Below are positions 35,242 to 43,311 of a DNA stretch of 64,000 nt, in pieces (the stretch's first letter is position 1; each line of letters starts with the position of its first letter). Source of the DNA: Candidatus Paceibacterota bacterium (lineage in GTDB: Bacteria > Verrucomicrobiota > Verrucomicrobiia > Limisphaerales > UBA8199). The DNA lies in NCBI GenBank assembly GCA_035452965.1, contig DAOTCE010000002.1, forward strand, positions 1 through 64,000, read 5' to 3'. A program made the translations under genes and the position numbers. The notes below the pieces were generated by a model, which searched no databases, was not told the origin of the DNA, and was given only the letters and a program-made list of their open reading frames with translations.

Positions 35242-35886
35242 ATGAAGATAGCAACGGCAATTTGCGCAGTGAGTTTGGCCATGGGACTGGTTGCGTGCCA
35301 GGGCCAGGAAACGAACAACCCAAACCAGACAGAACCAAAATCGGCAAACAAGCCCGATTCCAAACAGGAGAAAAGCAGTGTGAATGTGAAGGAAGTTGCA
35401 GTGATCAAGACAACGGAAGGCGAAATGGTCGTAGAATTCTGGACCGATGTAGCCCCCAAGACGGTGGAAAACTTCAAGACCTTGGCGAAGAAGGGATTTT
35501 ACGATGGCACCTGCTTCCACCGTGTCATCAAGGATTTCATGATCCAGGGCGGCGACCCGCTGACCAAAGACCCGAATATGGAAGCCCGTTGGGGCACGGG
35601 TGATCCCGGCTACAAGATCAAAGCCGAGTTCAACGAGCGCCATCATGACCGCGGCGTCCTCTCGATGGCTCGCTCCAACGATCCCGATTCCGCCGGCAGC
35701 CAGTTCTTTATCTGCCACGGCAGCCCGCGGTTCCTGGATCGCCAATACACCGCCTTTGGCAAGCTGATCAAGGGCGACGACGTGCTGGAGAAGATTGCCA
35801 CCACTGCGACTCACCCCCCGGATCGGCCCAACAAGCGCATGGGCGTCGAGAGCATCAAGATCGTCGCAGCCGACTCGTTGAAGTGA
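35242..35886 (+). CDS. Lipoprotein cyclophilin-type peptidyl-prolyl isomerase
   Basis: 214 aa from ATG 35242, which starts MKIATAICAVSLAMGLVAC, a lipoprotein signal with Cys-19 as the anchor. An in-frame GTG/ATG further upstream would extend it without purpose. A Lys/Ser-rich linker (about 20-50) leads to the cyclophilin barrel: VIKTTEGEMVVEFW, FYDGTCFHRVIKDFMIQGGDP (catalytic Arg), SMARSNDPDSAGSQFFI, and FGKLIKGDDVLEKI. It catalyses cis-trans proline isomerisation, probably helping fold exported proteins at the membrane surface. The small gene at 35932 follows by 45 bp. Confidence 0.9.
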   Translation: MKIATAICAVSLAMGLVACQGQETNNPNQTEPKSANKPDSKQEKSSVNVKEVAVIKTTEGEMVVEFWTDVAPKTVENFKTLAKKGFYDGTCFHRVIKDFMIQGGDPLTKDPNMEARWGTGDPGYKIKAEFNERHHDRGVLSMARSNDPDSAGSQFFICHGSPRFLDRQYTAFGKLIKGDDVLEKIATTATHPPDRPNKRMGVESIKIVAADSLK

Positions 35887-35931
35887 CCGGCGAAATGGCC
35901 GAGGCACTGGGGGCCGAGCGGGTGGGGGCGG

Positions 35932-36165
35932 TTGACGAAAACCAGGCCAGTTCATCCAACGATTGTGACGACTGGCCAGGATGAACTGGCGGCGGCGCTG
36001 ACCCGGATGGGCTGTCCCGCAGGCAAATCCCTGGAGATGGCCGGCCAACTTGATAAGCGGGCGCGGCAGTTGTCCCAGCAGACCGGCCGCCCCTACGCGG
36101 AAGCGCTGGCGCATCTGCTTGAGTTGATGAGTCGGGGTTGGGCGGCGAAAGAAGGCAACCATTAG
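35932..36165 (+). CDS. Small hypothetical protein
   Basis: 77 aa from a TTG start preceded by a G-rich stretch (GGGTGGGGG) that may act as a ribosome-binding site; GTG 35965 is an alternative. The sequence is mostly helical (ELAAALTRMG, LDKRARQLSQQTGR, EALAHLLELMSRGW) and lacks a signal peptide. I do not recognise a family. It lies 45 bp after the cyclophilin stop, on the same strand, and could be cotranscribed. Coding status is moderate: codon bias matches the neighbours, and no better frame competes. Confidence 0.5.
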   Translation: MTKTRPVHPTIVTTGQDELAAALTRMGCPAGKSLEMAGQLDKRARQLSQQTGRPYAEALAHLLELMSRGWAAKEGNH

Positions 36166-36364
36166 CAGGTTGCCGCGATGCTTCGCCTTTGGCGGACGAG
36201 CCCGGTTGGGCGGAGGCTGTGCATTGGTGTGGGCCAACTTCTCCGGCAGAGCGGCAGAGGCGACCTGGTAAAATGTGTTGCCCGCGGTAGCCGCCTCCGT
36301 TAGCCTGTCTGACAATGGCGACCTGCCGCGCAAGACGCGTTGGCAGCGGTCGGTTGATGGTTTT

Positions 36365-36439
36365 GCGCGGTTAGCTCAGTGGTAGAGCACTTCCTTGACA
36401 CGGAAGGGGTCAGAGGTTCAAACCCTCTATCGCGCACCA
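36365..36439 (+). tRNA. tRNA-Val (GAC)
   Basis: A full cloverleaf: acceptor GCGCGGT pairs with ATCGCGC, D-arm GCTC/GAGC, anticodon stem CTTCC/GGAAG with loop TTGACAC (anticodon GAC, valine), T-arm AGAGG/CCTCT with loop TTCAAAC. The 3' CCA is encoded. It reads valine codons GUC/GUU. The tRNA is isolated, and an ISAs1 element lies 400 bp downstream, outside the tRNA. Confidence 0.96.
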
Positions 36440-36835
36440 TTTCGTGGAGGTGCTAGCAGTGGACGCATCGGATGCGCCGCACGCTGGCCCGCTTCCCAAG
36501 GATAGAGACTTCCGTATCACCAACAATCGTGGTGCTTTTGAGGTGCACACAGGGCCACGCGCTCGATCTGCGCTAGGACCAGTGTCAGTCTGCCGCGCAT
36601 AGCCACGCCGCTATCGCCGAAGCACGTAGGTTCAATGGGTGCCCCACCTTGCCCAAGGGTGTCCGGCAAACCGATGCCGGTTCAACCGGCGAAGTATCCC
36701 CGATTGCAAAACGTCCGGGTGACAGACGCCAAGGAGGTGGGGGTGGGGAACCCCGCTGAAGAAACGTTCTGTCACCCGGACTACCAAATTCACGCACAAA
36801 GCCGTCGCATCGTCAAGCCCCGCCGTGTAATAATC
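36440..36835. other. Gene-free region between tRNA-Val and the insertion sequence
   Basis: 396 bp without a supportable gene. Frames here on both strands look random. Known content: a 14-bp inverted repeat at 36713-36781 (listed separately), a small stem GCCGGTTCAACCGGC near 36676, and the left target duplication of the insertion sequence at 36826-36835. Confidence 0.45.
36713..36781. repeat. 14-bp inverted repeat with 41-nt spacer
   Basis: GTCCGGGTGACAGA (36713-36726) is repeated in perfect inverted orientation at 36768-36781. The spacer contains a GGGG/CCCC mini-stem (GGTGGGGAACCCC). It lies in the gap left of the insertion sequence but outside its termini. It may be a small palindromic repeat or a remnant of another mobile element's ends. 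Confidence 0.55.
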
Positions 36836-38123
36836 CAGGGCAGACGCATTAAAAGGCACGGAGGGAAGGGGTGTGCAAAATTTGCACTTGTACTTTTGGG
36901 TGACCTGTATAGATGGGGAGGATGCCAACGCATCCTGAATCGAATCATCGGCGAGAAAACAACGTAGCGTCCAGCAGTCTGGTGGCCCACTTTGGGCGGA
37001 TGCCCGACCCACGGATTGATCGGCGAAAAGCGCATGACCTAGTCGATATCCTGGTCATTGCCGTCTGCACACTGCTCTGTGCCGGAGAGAGCTTCAACGA
37101 CATGGAGGATTTTGGGAAGGCCAAGCGGGAGTGGTTCAAGACGTTCCTGGCCTTGCGCAACGGGATTCCTTCGCATGACACCTTTAACCGGGTGTTTGCG
37201 GCCCTGGATCCCCAGCGGTTTCTGGAATGTTTCCTGCGTTGGACGCAGAGCTTACGCCAAGCGGTTTCACAGGAGATTGTGGCCCTGGACGGCAAGGCGC
37301 TGCGCCGAGCTTTGAACCAAGGCCAGAGTACGAAGTATGTGGTCAGTGCTTGGGCCGAGAGTAACGGCCTGGTGCTGGGCCAGTTGAAAGTTGCGGATAA
37401 GAGCAACGAGATCACCGCGGTGCCGGAACTGCTGCGGGTCTTGGAGTTAAGCGGCTGCATCGTCACCCTCGACGCGATGGGCTGCTAAAAGAAGATTGCC
37501 CGGGAGATTATTGAGGCCGATGCCGATTACGTGCTGGCCCTCAAGGGTAATCAAGAGGTGGTGCATGAGGAGGTCAAAACCTTCCTGGATGCCACGCTGG
37601 CGGAGCAGCAGGCCCCACGGCCCGTGGGAGCCAAACTGTCCCCAGCCGCGGCGAGCCTGGCACGCTTGGAAACCGTCGAGAAGGACCACGGGCGCTTGGA
37701 GACGCGCCGTTACTACCAGAGTGACCAGTTGGCATGGTTTGCCGACCGAGGCAAGTGGGAGGGCTTACAATCAGTGGGCATGGTCGAAAGCCTCCGGGAG
37801 GTGGCGGGCAAAGCTACTGTCGAGCGGCGCTACTATCTAAGCAGTCTGCGGCTGGATGTCGCAACCTTTGCCCGAGCGGTGCGCAGCCACTGGGGTGTGG
37901 AGAACAAAGTCCACTGGGTCATGGATGTTTGTTTTCGCGAAGATCAGAGCCGCGCCCGGGCTGGCCATGCCGCCGAGAATTTGGCCACCTTGCGCCGGCT
38001 CGCGCTCAACTTGCTCAAACGGGAGACGACCAAGAAACGCGGCATCCGCGGCAAACAGCTTAACGCCAGTTGGGACCATGCCTATCTACTCCGCCTCTTG
38101 GGCCTTTAAATGCGTCTGCCCTG
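36836..38123 (+). mobile_element. ISAs1-family insertion sequence with 10-bp target duplication
   Basis: About 1288 bp. The ends are inverted repeats starting CAGGGCAGACGCATT, with GGC after a few A/T; the right end reads the same with one substitution (A versus T). The 10-bp sequence TGTAATAATC lies directly on both sides (36826-36835 and 38124-38133), a classic target-site duplication of the size made by ISAs1 elements. The insert therefore arrived recently enough to keep perfect repeats. Its transposase gene has one stop codon (see 36913-38109), so the copy is probably inactive. Confidence 0.9.
36913..38109 (+). pseudogene. ISAs1-family transposase interrupted by one in-frame stop
   Basis: 398 codon positions. 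The two halves are in the same frame, separated only by TAA at 37486-37488 within GC-stop-KKIAREII. Homologues of this family have Gln at that place (GCQKEIA-like), so a single CAA-to-TAA change is the simplest explanation. Otherwise the protein is complete: N-terminal MPDPRIDRRKAHDLVDIL, the DDE residues in VALDGKAL and VTLDAM, and the late Glu in VENKVHWVMDVCF. It would mobilise the flanking inverted repeats by cut-and-paste or copy-paste. Readthrough could restore low activity, but this is speculative. Confidence 0.88.
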
Positions 38124-38133
38124 TGTAATAATC

Positions 38134-38618
38134 TGAGTTTCGGCCATCCGTTTTTCTACCTACGGTTTGCAGGTAGCGCATGGAATTGCATCTCCTTGCC
38201 CGGCGTTCAAACTCTACTCCAGTTCCCAGACATGGGGACGGGAAGGGCGGTCGCAAGGCTTGTTGTGGGGCCATCGGCCGTCATTCCGGGGCGCAGTCTT
38301 CGCTGGCTGCGCCTTCTTTAGCTTCAGGTTAGGTGCACGGCCGTGAGCGTCACCACGAAAAAGGCGACCCGGCTGTTACACCGGGTCGCCCCAACCCAAC
38401 CCAACTAGGAAAGCCGGGCGGCGCCTTCTTACGACGGCCGCCCGAACCATGAAGGCGCAGGCTATCAACCCGCACCGGGGAGCAGTATTGGCAGATCACG
38501 TGTCACTGCGCAAGCCTCCGTTTGCAGCCTGCCTTCAGTGGCATCGCAAGCCGGCGGGCTTGGGAAGACTTGCTCTGGCCCGCAGGGTGTGAGTTATCCT
38601 GCTCCCTCGAAAGACAAT
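38134..38618. other. Gene-free region between the insertion sequence and the nitroreductase gene
   Basis: 485 bp with no supportable coding frame. Its only clear structure is the minus-strand terminator-like hairpin at 38358-38390 with nothing transcribed into it from known genes. The right end includes the nitroreductase promoter. A small non-coding RNA on the minus strand ending at the hairpin is possible. Confidence 0.45.
38358..38390 (-). terminator. Orphan intrinsic terminator
   Basis: Minus-strand reading: perfect 10-bp stem GGCGACCCGG with an 8-nt loop, followed by TTTTT (38362-38358). It is the best intrinsic terminator in the window, yet the nearest minus-strand gene upstream of it ends at 39184 with the plus-strand nitroreductase gene in between. 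It may end a short unannotated RNA transcribed from 38391-38600, or be a leftover. Confidence 0.7.
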
Positions 38619-39149
38619 ATGCATGCAAATGTTGATGAGAAACTCGGCTTTATCTTTGGTCGCAGGAGCATTCGCGCATTCTTGACAACTCCGGTAAGCC
38701 AGGCGGTGGTGCAGAAACTGTTGGAGGCCGCGATGGCGGCTCCCTCGGCGGCCGCCAAAGATCCCTGGCGGTTCGTGGTGATTCGCAACCGCCGGACCCT
38801 CGCCGAGATCGCCCACGCCTTGCCCAATGGCCAGATGATTGCCGACGCAGCGCTGGGCGTGGCTGTCTGCGGCGACCTCCAAGCCGCGCACGACCAGCAG
38901 CTCAGCTACCTGCTACAGGATTGCTCGGCGGCGGTTGAGAATCTACTCCTGTGCGCCCACGTTCTCGGCCTTGGGGCTTGCTGGCTGGGGGTCCATCCCC
39001 GGGAACAGCGGGTGCAGGCGCTCAAGCAAGTCCTTTCGCTGCCAGCCTCTGTCCTGCCAATGGCCTGCATCGCTATTGGTTATCCGGCTGAGACGAAGGA
39101 GCCCCGCACCCGTTTCAACCCGGAATACGTGCACTGCGACAAGTGGTGA
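38619..39149 (+). CDS. Nitroreductase-family protein
   Basis: 176 aa from ATG 38619; a 27-residue extension upstream is not conserved. It is an FMN-dependent oxidoreductase: the N-terminal signature FGRRSIRAF (FMN phosphate binding), APSAAAKDPWRFVVIRNR, and GLGACWLGVHP with the C-terminal IGYPAETKEPR match the family. Such enzymes reduce nitroaromatics, quinones or flavins, and the physiological substrate is unknown. It is short but complete. It converges on the hemerythrin gene with a 34-bp gap. Confidence 0.87.
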   Translation: MHANVDEKLGFIFGRRSIRAFLTTPVSQAVVQKLLEAAMAAPSAAAKDPWRFVVIRNRRTLAEIAHALPNGQMIADAALGVAVCGDLQAAHDQQLSYLLQDCSAAVENLLLCAHVLGLGACWLGVHPREQRVQALKQVLSLPASVLPMACIAIGYPAETKEPRTRFNPEYVHCDKW

Positions 39150-39183
39150 CGGCGGGACAGCGCCCGCCCGCCGCGACTTCCCT

Positions 39184-39630
39184 CTAAGCCGCCTCCCGCT
39201 GCAGCCAAGTCTTGCCCAGGTCTGTGAGAGTTTCCGGCTGGAGGGTTTTCTCGAGCAGAGGAAACACGCTGCGTTCCTCAGCGTGGAAGTGCTCACGGGA
39301 AGCCCGTATGGCCAATTTTAGCAAGCGCCGGGCTTCGGCGCAGGTCTGGGCGGTATGCACGCTCCGCAGGCGTTCATCAATCTCGTGGTGATCCTGGTGC
39401 ATGCGTTTCAGGTCGCCGTTGTCTGCCAGCACGTGATCCAGGGCCAGGTATGCCAGGTTGGTTTCGGTTTTGGCGTGGTCCTCCAACAACCCCTCCACGA
39501 TGCTGGCCATCGTCCTGATCTCCGCCGGTGTGACCAGGCTGGGGAGCACGCGCTCAATCTGATCGAACACGCTTCGAAAGATGGTATGCTCCGCGATCAG
39601 GGCTTCGGTAATCTTCATGTTGGGCGTCAT
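39184..39630 (-). CDS. Hemerythrin HHE-domain protein
   Basis: 148 aa from ATG 39630; ATG 39618 is an alternative, and a longer frame into the mutS end is rejected. The fold is a four-helix bundle with His/Glu ligands for a di-iron site: EHTIFRSVFDQIE, LLEDHAKTE, HQDHHEIDE and HFHAEERSVFPLLE. HHE-domain proteins bind O2 or NO, or protect against iron and nitrosative stress. It lies 55 bp after the mutS stop, on the same strand, so it may be cotranscribed. Confidence 0.85.
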   Translation of the reverse strand: MTPNMKITEALIAEHTIFRSVFDQIERVLPSLVTPAEIRTMASIVEGLLEDHAKTETNLAYLALDHVLADNGDLKRMHQDHHEIDERLRSVHTAQTCAEARRLLKLAIRASREHFHAEERSVFPLLEKTLQPETLTDLGKTWLQREAA

Positions 39631-39685
39631 CTTAGCTGAACTGCGCCGAAGCCGCAACCGGCGAGGCGTTGCCGGGGCCGGATTT

Positions 39686-42445
39686 TCAGCCAAACAAATC
39701 CAGCTGCGGAGGCGGGGCCAGTTGTTTAAGCTTGTCACGGTCCTGCTGGCGGCGGGTCGCCTGGCGCACGTTGCCCTCGGGCGTGAGTTCGGACTCCTCC
39801 AGGTTGCCCAGGATTTCCTTCGCTCGCTCCAGGACGGCCCTGGGCACACCCGCCAAGCGCGCCACCTGGATGCCGTAGCTCTTGTCCGTGCCACCTTCCA
39901 CGATCTTGCGCAGAAAAACGATCTGCTCGTGCCACTCGCGCACGGCGACATTTAAGTTCTTCAGTCGCGGCAGCCGCCCCGCCAACTCGGTCAGCTCATG
40001 ATAATGCGTCGCGAAGAGCGTTTTGGCGCCGACCTGGTTGTGCAGGTGCTCGACAATGCTCCAGGCCAGGCTCAGGCCGTCAAAGGTGCTCGTGCCGCGG
40101 CCGATCTCGTCGAGTATAATCAGGCTCCGGGGCGTTGCGTTGTTGAGGATGTTGGCCGTCTCGCACATTTCCACCATGAACGTGGATTGTCCGCGCGCCA
40201 GGTCGTCGCTGGCCCCGATGCGTGTGAAGATGCGGTCCACCAGGTCAATCCGCGCCTCCGCCGCCGGGATGAACGACCCGGTCTGGGCCAGCAGCACCAG
40301 GAGCGCCACCTGGCGGATATAAGTGCTCTTGCCGGCCATGTTGGGGCCGGTGATCAGGGCGATCTGTGTCGCGCCGTCCAACCGCGCGTCGTTCGGCACA
40401 AAGCGCTCCTCGCTCAAGTTCTGCTCCAGCACCGGATGCCGACCTTCGCGGATGAACAAGCCGCCCTCGTCGCCGACCTGTGGGCGGCAATAGTTGTGGA
40501 GACGCGCCGTCTCGGCGAAGGACCCCAGGACGTCCAGTTGCGCCAGCGCCGCGGCCGTCTGCTGGATCGCCGCCAGCCGCCCCAAAACGGCCTCGCGCAC
40601 ACGCTGGAACAACTCGTACTCCAGCTTCACGCTCCGCTCCTCCGCCCCCAGAATCTTGCCTTCCATCTCCTTAAGGTCCGGGGTGATGAACCGTTCACCG
40701 TTGGCAATCGTCTGCTTGCGGATGTACTCCGCCGGCACCTTGTCCAGGTTGGCTTTGGTGACCTCGATGTAGTAGCCAAACACGGAGTTGAACCGCACCT
40801 TGAGGGACTGGATGCCGGTGCGCGTTATTTCGTCCTGCTGCAGTTTCGCAATCCAATCCTTGCCCCCGCGCATCGCCACGCGCAGCTCATCCAGGGCCGC
40901 ATCGAAGCCGTCGCGAATTAGCCCGCCTTCCTTCACGGCCAGCGGCGGCTCTTCCACAATTGCCCGCCCAATCAATTCCACCAGGTCCGGCAATTCAGTC
41001 ACGCGCCCGGCCAGTTCCTCCAGCAAGGCAGGGTGCTCCGCCTCCACGTCTGCGGACGCCCCGGGCGACGGATTCGCAAGGAGGCTCTGATCCAATTCCG
41101 CCCCCCGCACTGCGGGTTCCGCGGTTCCTGCCATCAACTCCTGCAAGGTCTGCCTTAATCCCGGGAGCTGCTCCAGCGCCAGGCGCAGGGCGATGAGGTC
41201 GCGCGCGTTGCCGGTGCCCGCGCTGAGCCGGCCCAGGGTCCGCTCCAGGTCCCGGACTTGTGCCAGTTGCGCCCGCAGTTCCTCATGGCCGGCGACCTTC
41301 TCCATGAACGTCTGTACCGCCTCCTGCCGCCGCCGAATCGGCGCCACCGCCGCCAGAGGCTGAGAGAGCCAATCGCGCAGCCGCCGCGCGCCCATCGGTG
41401 TCACGGTGCGGTTAAGCGCGCCGTAGAGTGAGGCGTTCCGGGGCGCGTCGTGATGCAGGGGCTCCAGGATTTCCAGGTGCCGCAGCGTGGTGTGGTCCAG
41501 CGCCAGGTAATCGCTCCGCTGGTAGAAGGAAATGCGGGTCAGGTTCGCCACGTCACGCCGGAGGTGTTGCGTCAGGTAATGCAGCGCCCCCCCCGCCGCC
41601 CCAATGGCCGCGGTGTGGTCCTTCAGGCCGAAGCCGTCCAGCGAGGCTACCTTGAAATGCTCGCGCACCGTGAACAGCGCCGTCTCCGGCGCAAAGACCC
41701 AGTCGTCGTAGCCGTTGAGTATCCAGCCATAGCCCGCAGCCGTTGAGTTGGAGCGGCGGGCGACTTCGGAGCGCGGACTTTCTTGTCCGCCCGATTGCCT
41801 GGGGTCGCCGGGCGGAAAGGAATGTCCGCGCTCTGATGAGGAGGAGTTCAGGGTCGGGGCGGGGCCTTCCTCTCTCGCCCCGCGCCTCGATCCCTGCAAC
41901 AAGTCTCTCACCTGCCCCGCCTCTGCCGGATAGATCAGTTCCACCGGACGCAAGCGCTGGAGTTCAGTCAGGGCTTCGGCGTCCCCATGCACTTCGGTGG
42001 TCGTGAAATCGCCCGTGGTCAGGTCCACAAACGCCAGGCCGAAAGTCCGCCCCGCAGCGCACACGGCGCCCAGGAAGTTGTTCCGCTCCGCCTGGAGCAT
42101 TCGTTCATCGAAGTGCGTCCCCGGACTCAGGATTTGCGTCACCTCGCGCTTGACCAACTGCCCGGGCCGCGCGTCTTCCATCTGGTCGCAGATGGCCACC
42201 TTGCGCCCGGCCTTGAGCAGGCGCCCGACGTAGGCGTTGGCAGCGTGGAACGGAATGCCGCACATGGGCACCACGCCGCGCTTCGTCAGCGCCACGTTGA
42301 GGAGCTGGGCGCCCGTCTGGGCGTCCTCGAAGAACATCTCGTAGAAGTCGCCGAGGCGGAACAGCAGCAACGCGTCCTTGGGCAGCTCGCTCTTGATGCG
42401 GCGATATTGCGCCATCATCGGCGTGAGTTGGGCGTTGCTGGCCAT
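39686..42445 (-). CDS. mutS: DNA mismatch repair protein MutS
   Basis: 919 aa, longer than the usual 850-870. It recognises mismatches and starts repair as a dimer. Domain I holds the mismatch-stacking motif GDFYEMF; the connector domain II follows; then the lever/clamp; the ATPase has Walker A GPNMAGKST (about 697-705), Walker B ILDEIGRGT and ATHYHEL. Between about residues 183 and 240 the connector contains an extra Ser/Pro/Gly-rich stretch (RRGAREEGPAP...), of which about 22 residues derive from an in-frame palindromic repeat in the DNA (41769-41833). MutL is not in the window. The pseudopilin gene is 70 bp upstream on the same strand. Confidence 0.96.
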   Translation of the reverse strand: MASNAQLTPMMAQYRRIKSELPKDALLLFRLGDFYEMFFEDAQTGAQLLNVALTKRGVVPMCGIPFHAANAYVGRLLKAGRKVAICDQMEDARPGQLVKREVTQILSPGTHFDERMLQAERNNFLGAVCAAGRTFGLAFVDLTTGDFTTTEVHGDAEALTELQRLRPVELIYPAEAGQVRDLLQGSRRGAREEGPAPTLNSSSSERGHSFPPGDPRQSGGQESPRSEVARRSNSTAAGYGWILNGYDDWVFAPETALFTVREHFKVASLDGFGLKDHTAAIGAAGGALHYLTQHLRRDVANLTRISFYQRSDYLALDHTTLRHLEILEPLHHDAPRNASLYGALNRTVTPMGARRLRDWLSQPLAAVAPIRRRQEAVQTFMEKVAGHEELRAQLAQVRDLERTLGRLSAGTGNARDLIALRLALEQLPGLRQTLQELMAGTAEPAVRGAELDQSLLANPSPGASADVEAEHPALLEELAGRVTELPDLVELIGRAIVEEPPLAVKEGGLIRDGFDAALDELRVAMRGGKDWIAKLQQDEITRTGIQSLKVRFNSVFGYYIEVTKANLDKVPAEYIRKQTIANGERFITPDLKEMEGKILGAEERSVKLEYELFQRVREAVLGRLAAIQQTAAALAQLDVLGSFAETARLHNYCRPQVGDEGGLFIREGRHPVLEQNLSEERFVPNDARLDGATQIALITGPNMAGKSTYIRQVALLVLLAQTGSFIPAAEARIDLVDRIFTRIGASDDLARGQSTFMVEMCETANILNNATPRSLIILDEIGRGTSTFDGLSLAWSIVEHLHNQVGAKTLFATHYHELTELAGRLPRLKNLNVAVREWHEQIVFLRKIVEGGTDKSYGIQVARLAGVPRAVLERAKEILGNLEESELTPEGNVRQATRRQQDRDKLKQLAPPPQLDLFG
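41769..41833. repeat. Palindromic repeat embedded in mutS
   Basis: 25-nt imperfect inverted arms (41769-41793 and 41809-41833) match at 22 of 25 positions around a 15-nt loop; the arms begin GAGCGCGGACTTTC. The repeat encodes about 22 extra residues in the connector of MutS while keeping the frame open. It is a REP-like insertion accepted within a coding gene. A similar style of repeat, though different in sequence, ends ribH at 43238-43311. Confidence 0.8.
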
Positions 42446-42515
42446 CGGCCAAAACCTTAGACGGGTTTGCCAGCCGCGTCGAAACGAAATTCAGTCCGGG
42501 AGCGAGTGGACCTTG

Positions 42516-43184
42516 CTAGGGAATCGCCAGGCGATTGGAGCCGCCCTCGGCTGTGCGGACAACGGTGCGAGGATCGCCGTTTCTGACTCCCTCAACTCGG
42601 CCGTCGCCAAAGGCGATGTATCCGCTCCGGGAGTGGATCTCCCGGGTCCAGCCAATCCTTGTGCCGTTGCCGACGGCTACAAAGCCTGCGTTTCCCGCTG
42701 CCTGGTTCGTCAGATTCCGGTCCCCGCACAGCATGCTGGAACCGTCGTCGGGAACAGCGTCAACGTTGAGGAAGTAGCTGATGTTCTTATCCGTCAACCC
42801 GCTCGTGAAGTTGGTCGGGCAGGTCCGGCTTTCTTCGTTGGGACACCAAAGGATACGTGGGGTGCCCAGTTCATTCGACACAACTTGGAAGTGTGGGAAT
42901 ACCAGGCCGCTGCCGATCTGCTCCAGAGTGCCCCCGTTGGTTACCGACACCTGCATGGGGAAACGATCGTCGTTGTCGATGGCCCAGGTCCTGAATGCCA
43001 GGCTGACTTGTTTCAAGCAGTTGGCACATCCAATTCTTGAGGGGCGGGCTCTGGATCTCATCAACGCAGGCAGGATGACGAAGGCCAGAATAGCCAGGAT
43101 GGCGAGGACAATGAACAGGTCAACGATGGTGAAGGCACATGCCGATTTCCTCAGCGGCACTTCTCGAACTGCCCCGGCTCTCAT
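42516..43184 (-). CDS. Type II secretion/type IV pilin-like pseudopilin
   Basis: 222 aa. A short basic leader ends before the hydrophobic prepilin helix FTIVDLFIVLAILAIL (about residues 18-33); the cut site would be Ala/Phe-18. Glu at position +5 of the mature protein, nearly universal in pilins, is replaced by Asp (FTIVD). The C-terminal region (CPNEESRTCPTNFT, a GDGRVEGV motif) matches verrucomicrobial and planctomycete pseudopilins with an SBP-type H-X9-DG end pattern. It is upstream of mutS by 70 bp and downstream of ribH by 96 bp on the same strand. A dedicated secretion gene set is not adjacent; the PilB-type ATPase lies at 10.3 kb. Confidence 0.75.
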   Translation of the reverse strand: MRAGAVREVPLRKSACAFTIVDLFIVLAILAILAFVILPALMRSRARPSRIGCANCLKQVSLAFRTWAIDNDDRFPMQVSVTNGGTLEQIGSGLVFPHFQVVSNELGTPRILWCPNEESRTCPTNFTSGLTDKNISYFLNVDAVPDDGSSMLCGDRNLTNQAAGNAGFVAVGNGTRIGWTREIHSRSGYIAFGDGRVEGVRNGDPRTVVRTAEGGSNRLAIP

Positions 43185-43237
43185 GGCTTCATTAAAGCCG
43201 GCCAGCAGGTCTTGGCGAGAGATTTCTTGGCCGTGTC

Positions 43238-43311
43238 GCGTAGCGGCGTCTCGGCAGAGCGCCGCTGTTTTGGTCCAAGATCAGCGGCGCTCTGCCGAGA
43301 CGCCGCTACGC
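43238..43311. repeat. Perfect 30-bp inverted repeat at the end of ribH
   Basis: Arms 43238-43267 and 43282-43311 are perfect complements around a 14-nt loop. The left arm begins GCGTAGCGGCGTCTCGG. The ribH stop TGA (43283-43281) straddles the loop/right-arm border, so the last residues of RibH (RSGVSAERR) are read from this repeat. It is not followed by a U-tract, so it is a dispersed palindromic element rather than a standard terminator, although it could still block 3' decay. Confidence 0.85.

Noticed and set aside
37486..37530. Programmed frameshift in the transposase
   Set aside because: Both halves are in the same frame and are separated by one stop codon, so a nonsense mutation is simpler than a frameshift.
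38200..38215. TTCAAACTCTA resembling the tRNA-Val T-loop as an attachment site
   Set aside because: Only about 10 nt match with a gap, no integrase gene is present, and the flanks do not match.
39631..39951. Extension of the hemerythrin frame into mutS
   Set aside because: It is a shadow of the MutS C-terminus in another frame on the same strand; ATG 39630 starts the conserved domain.
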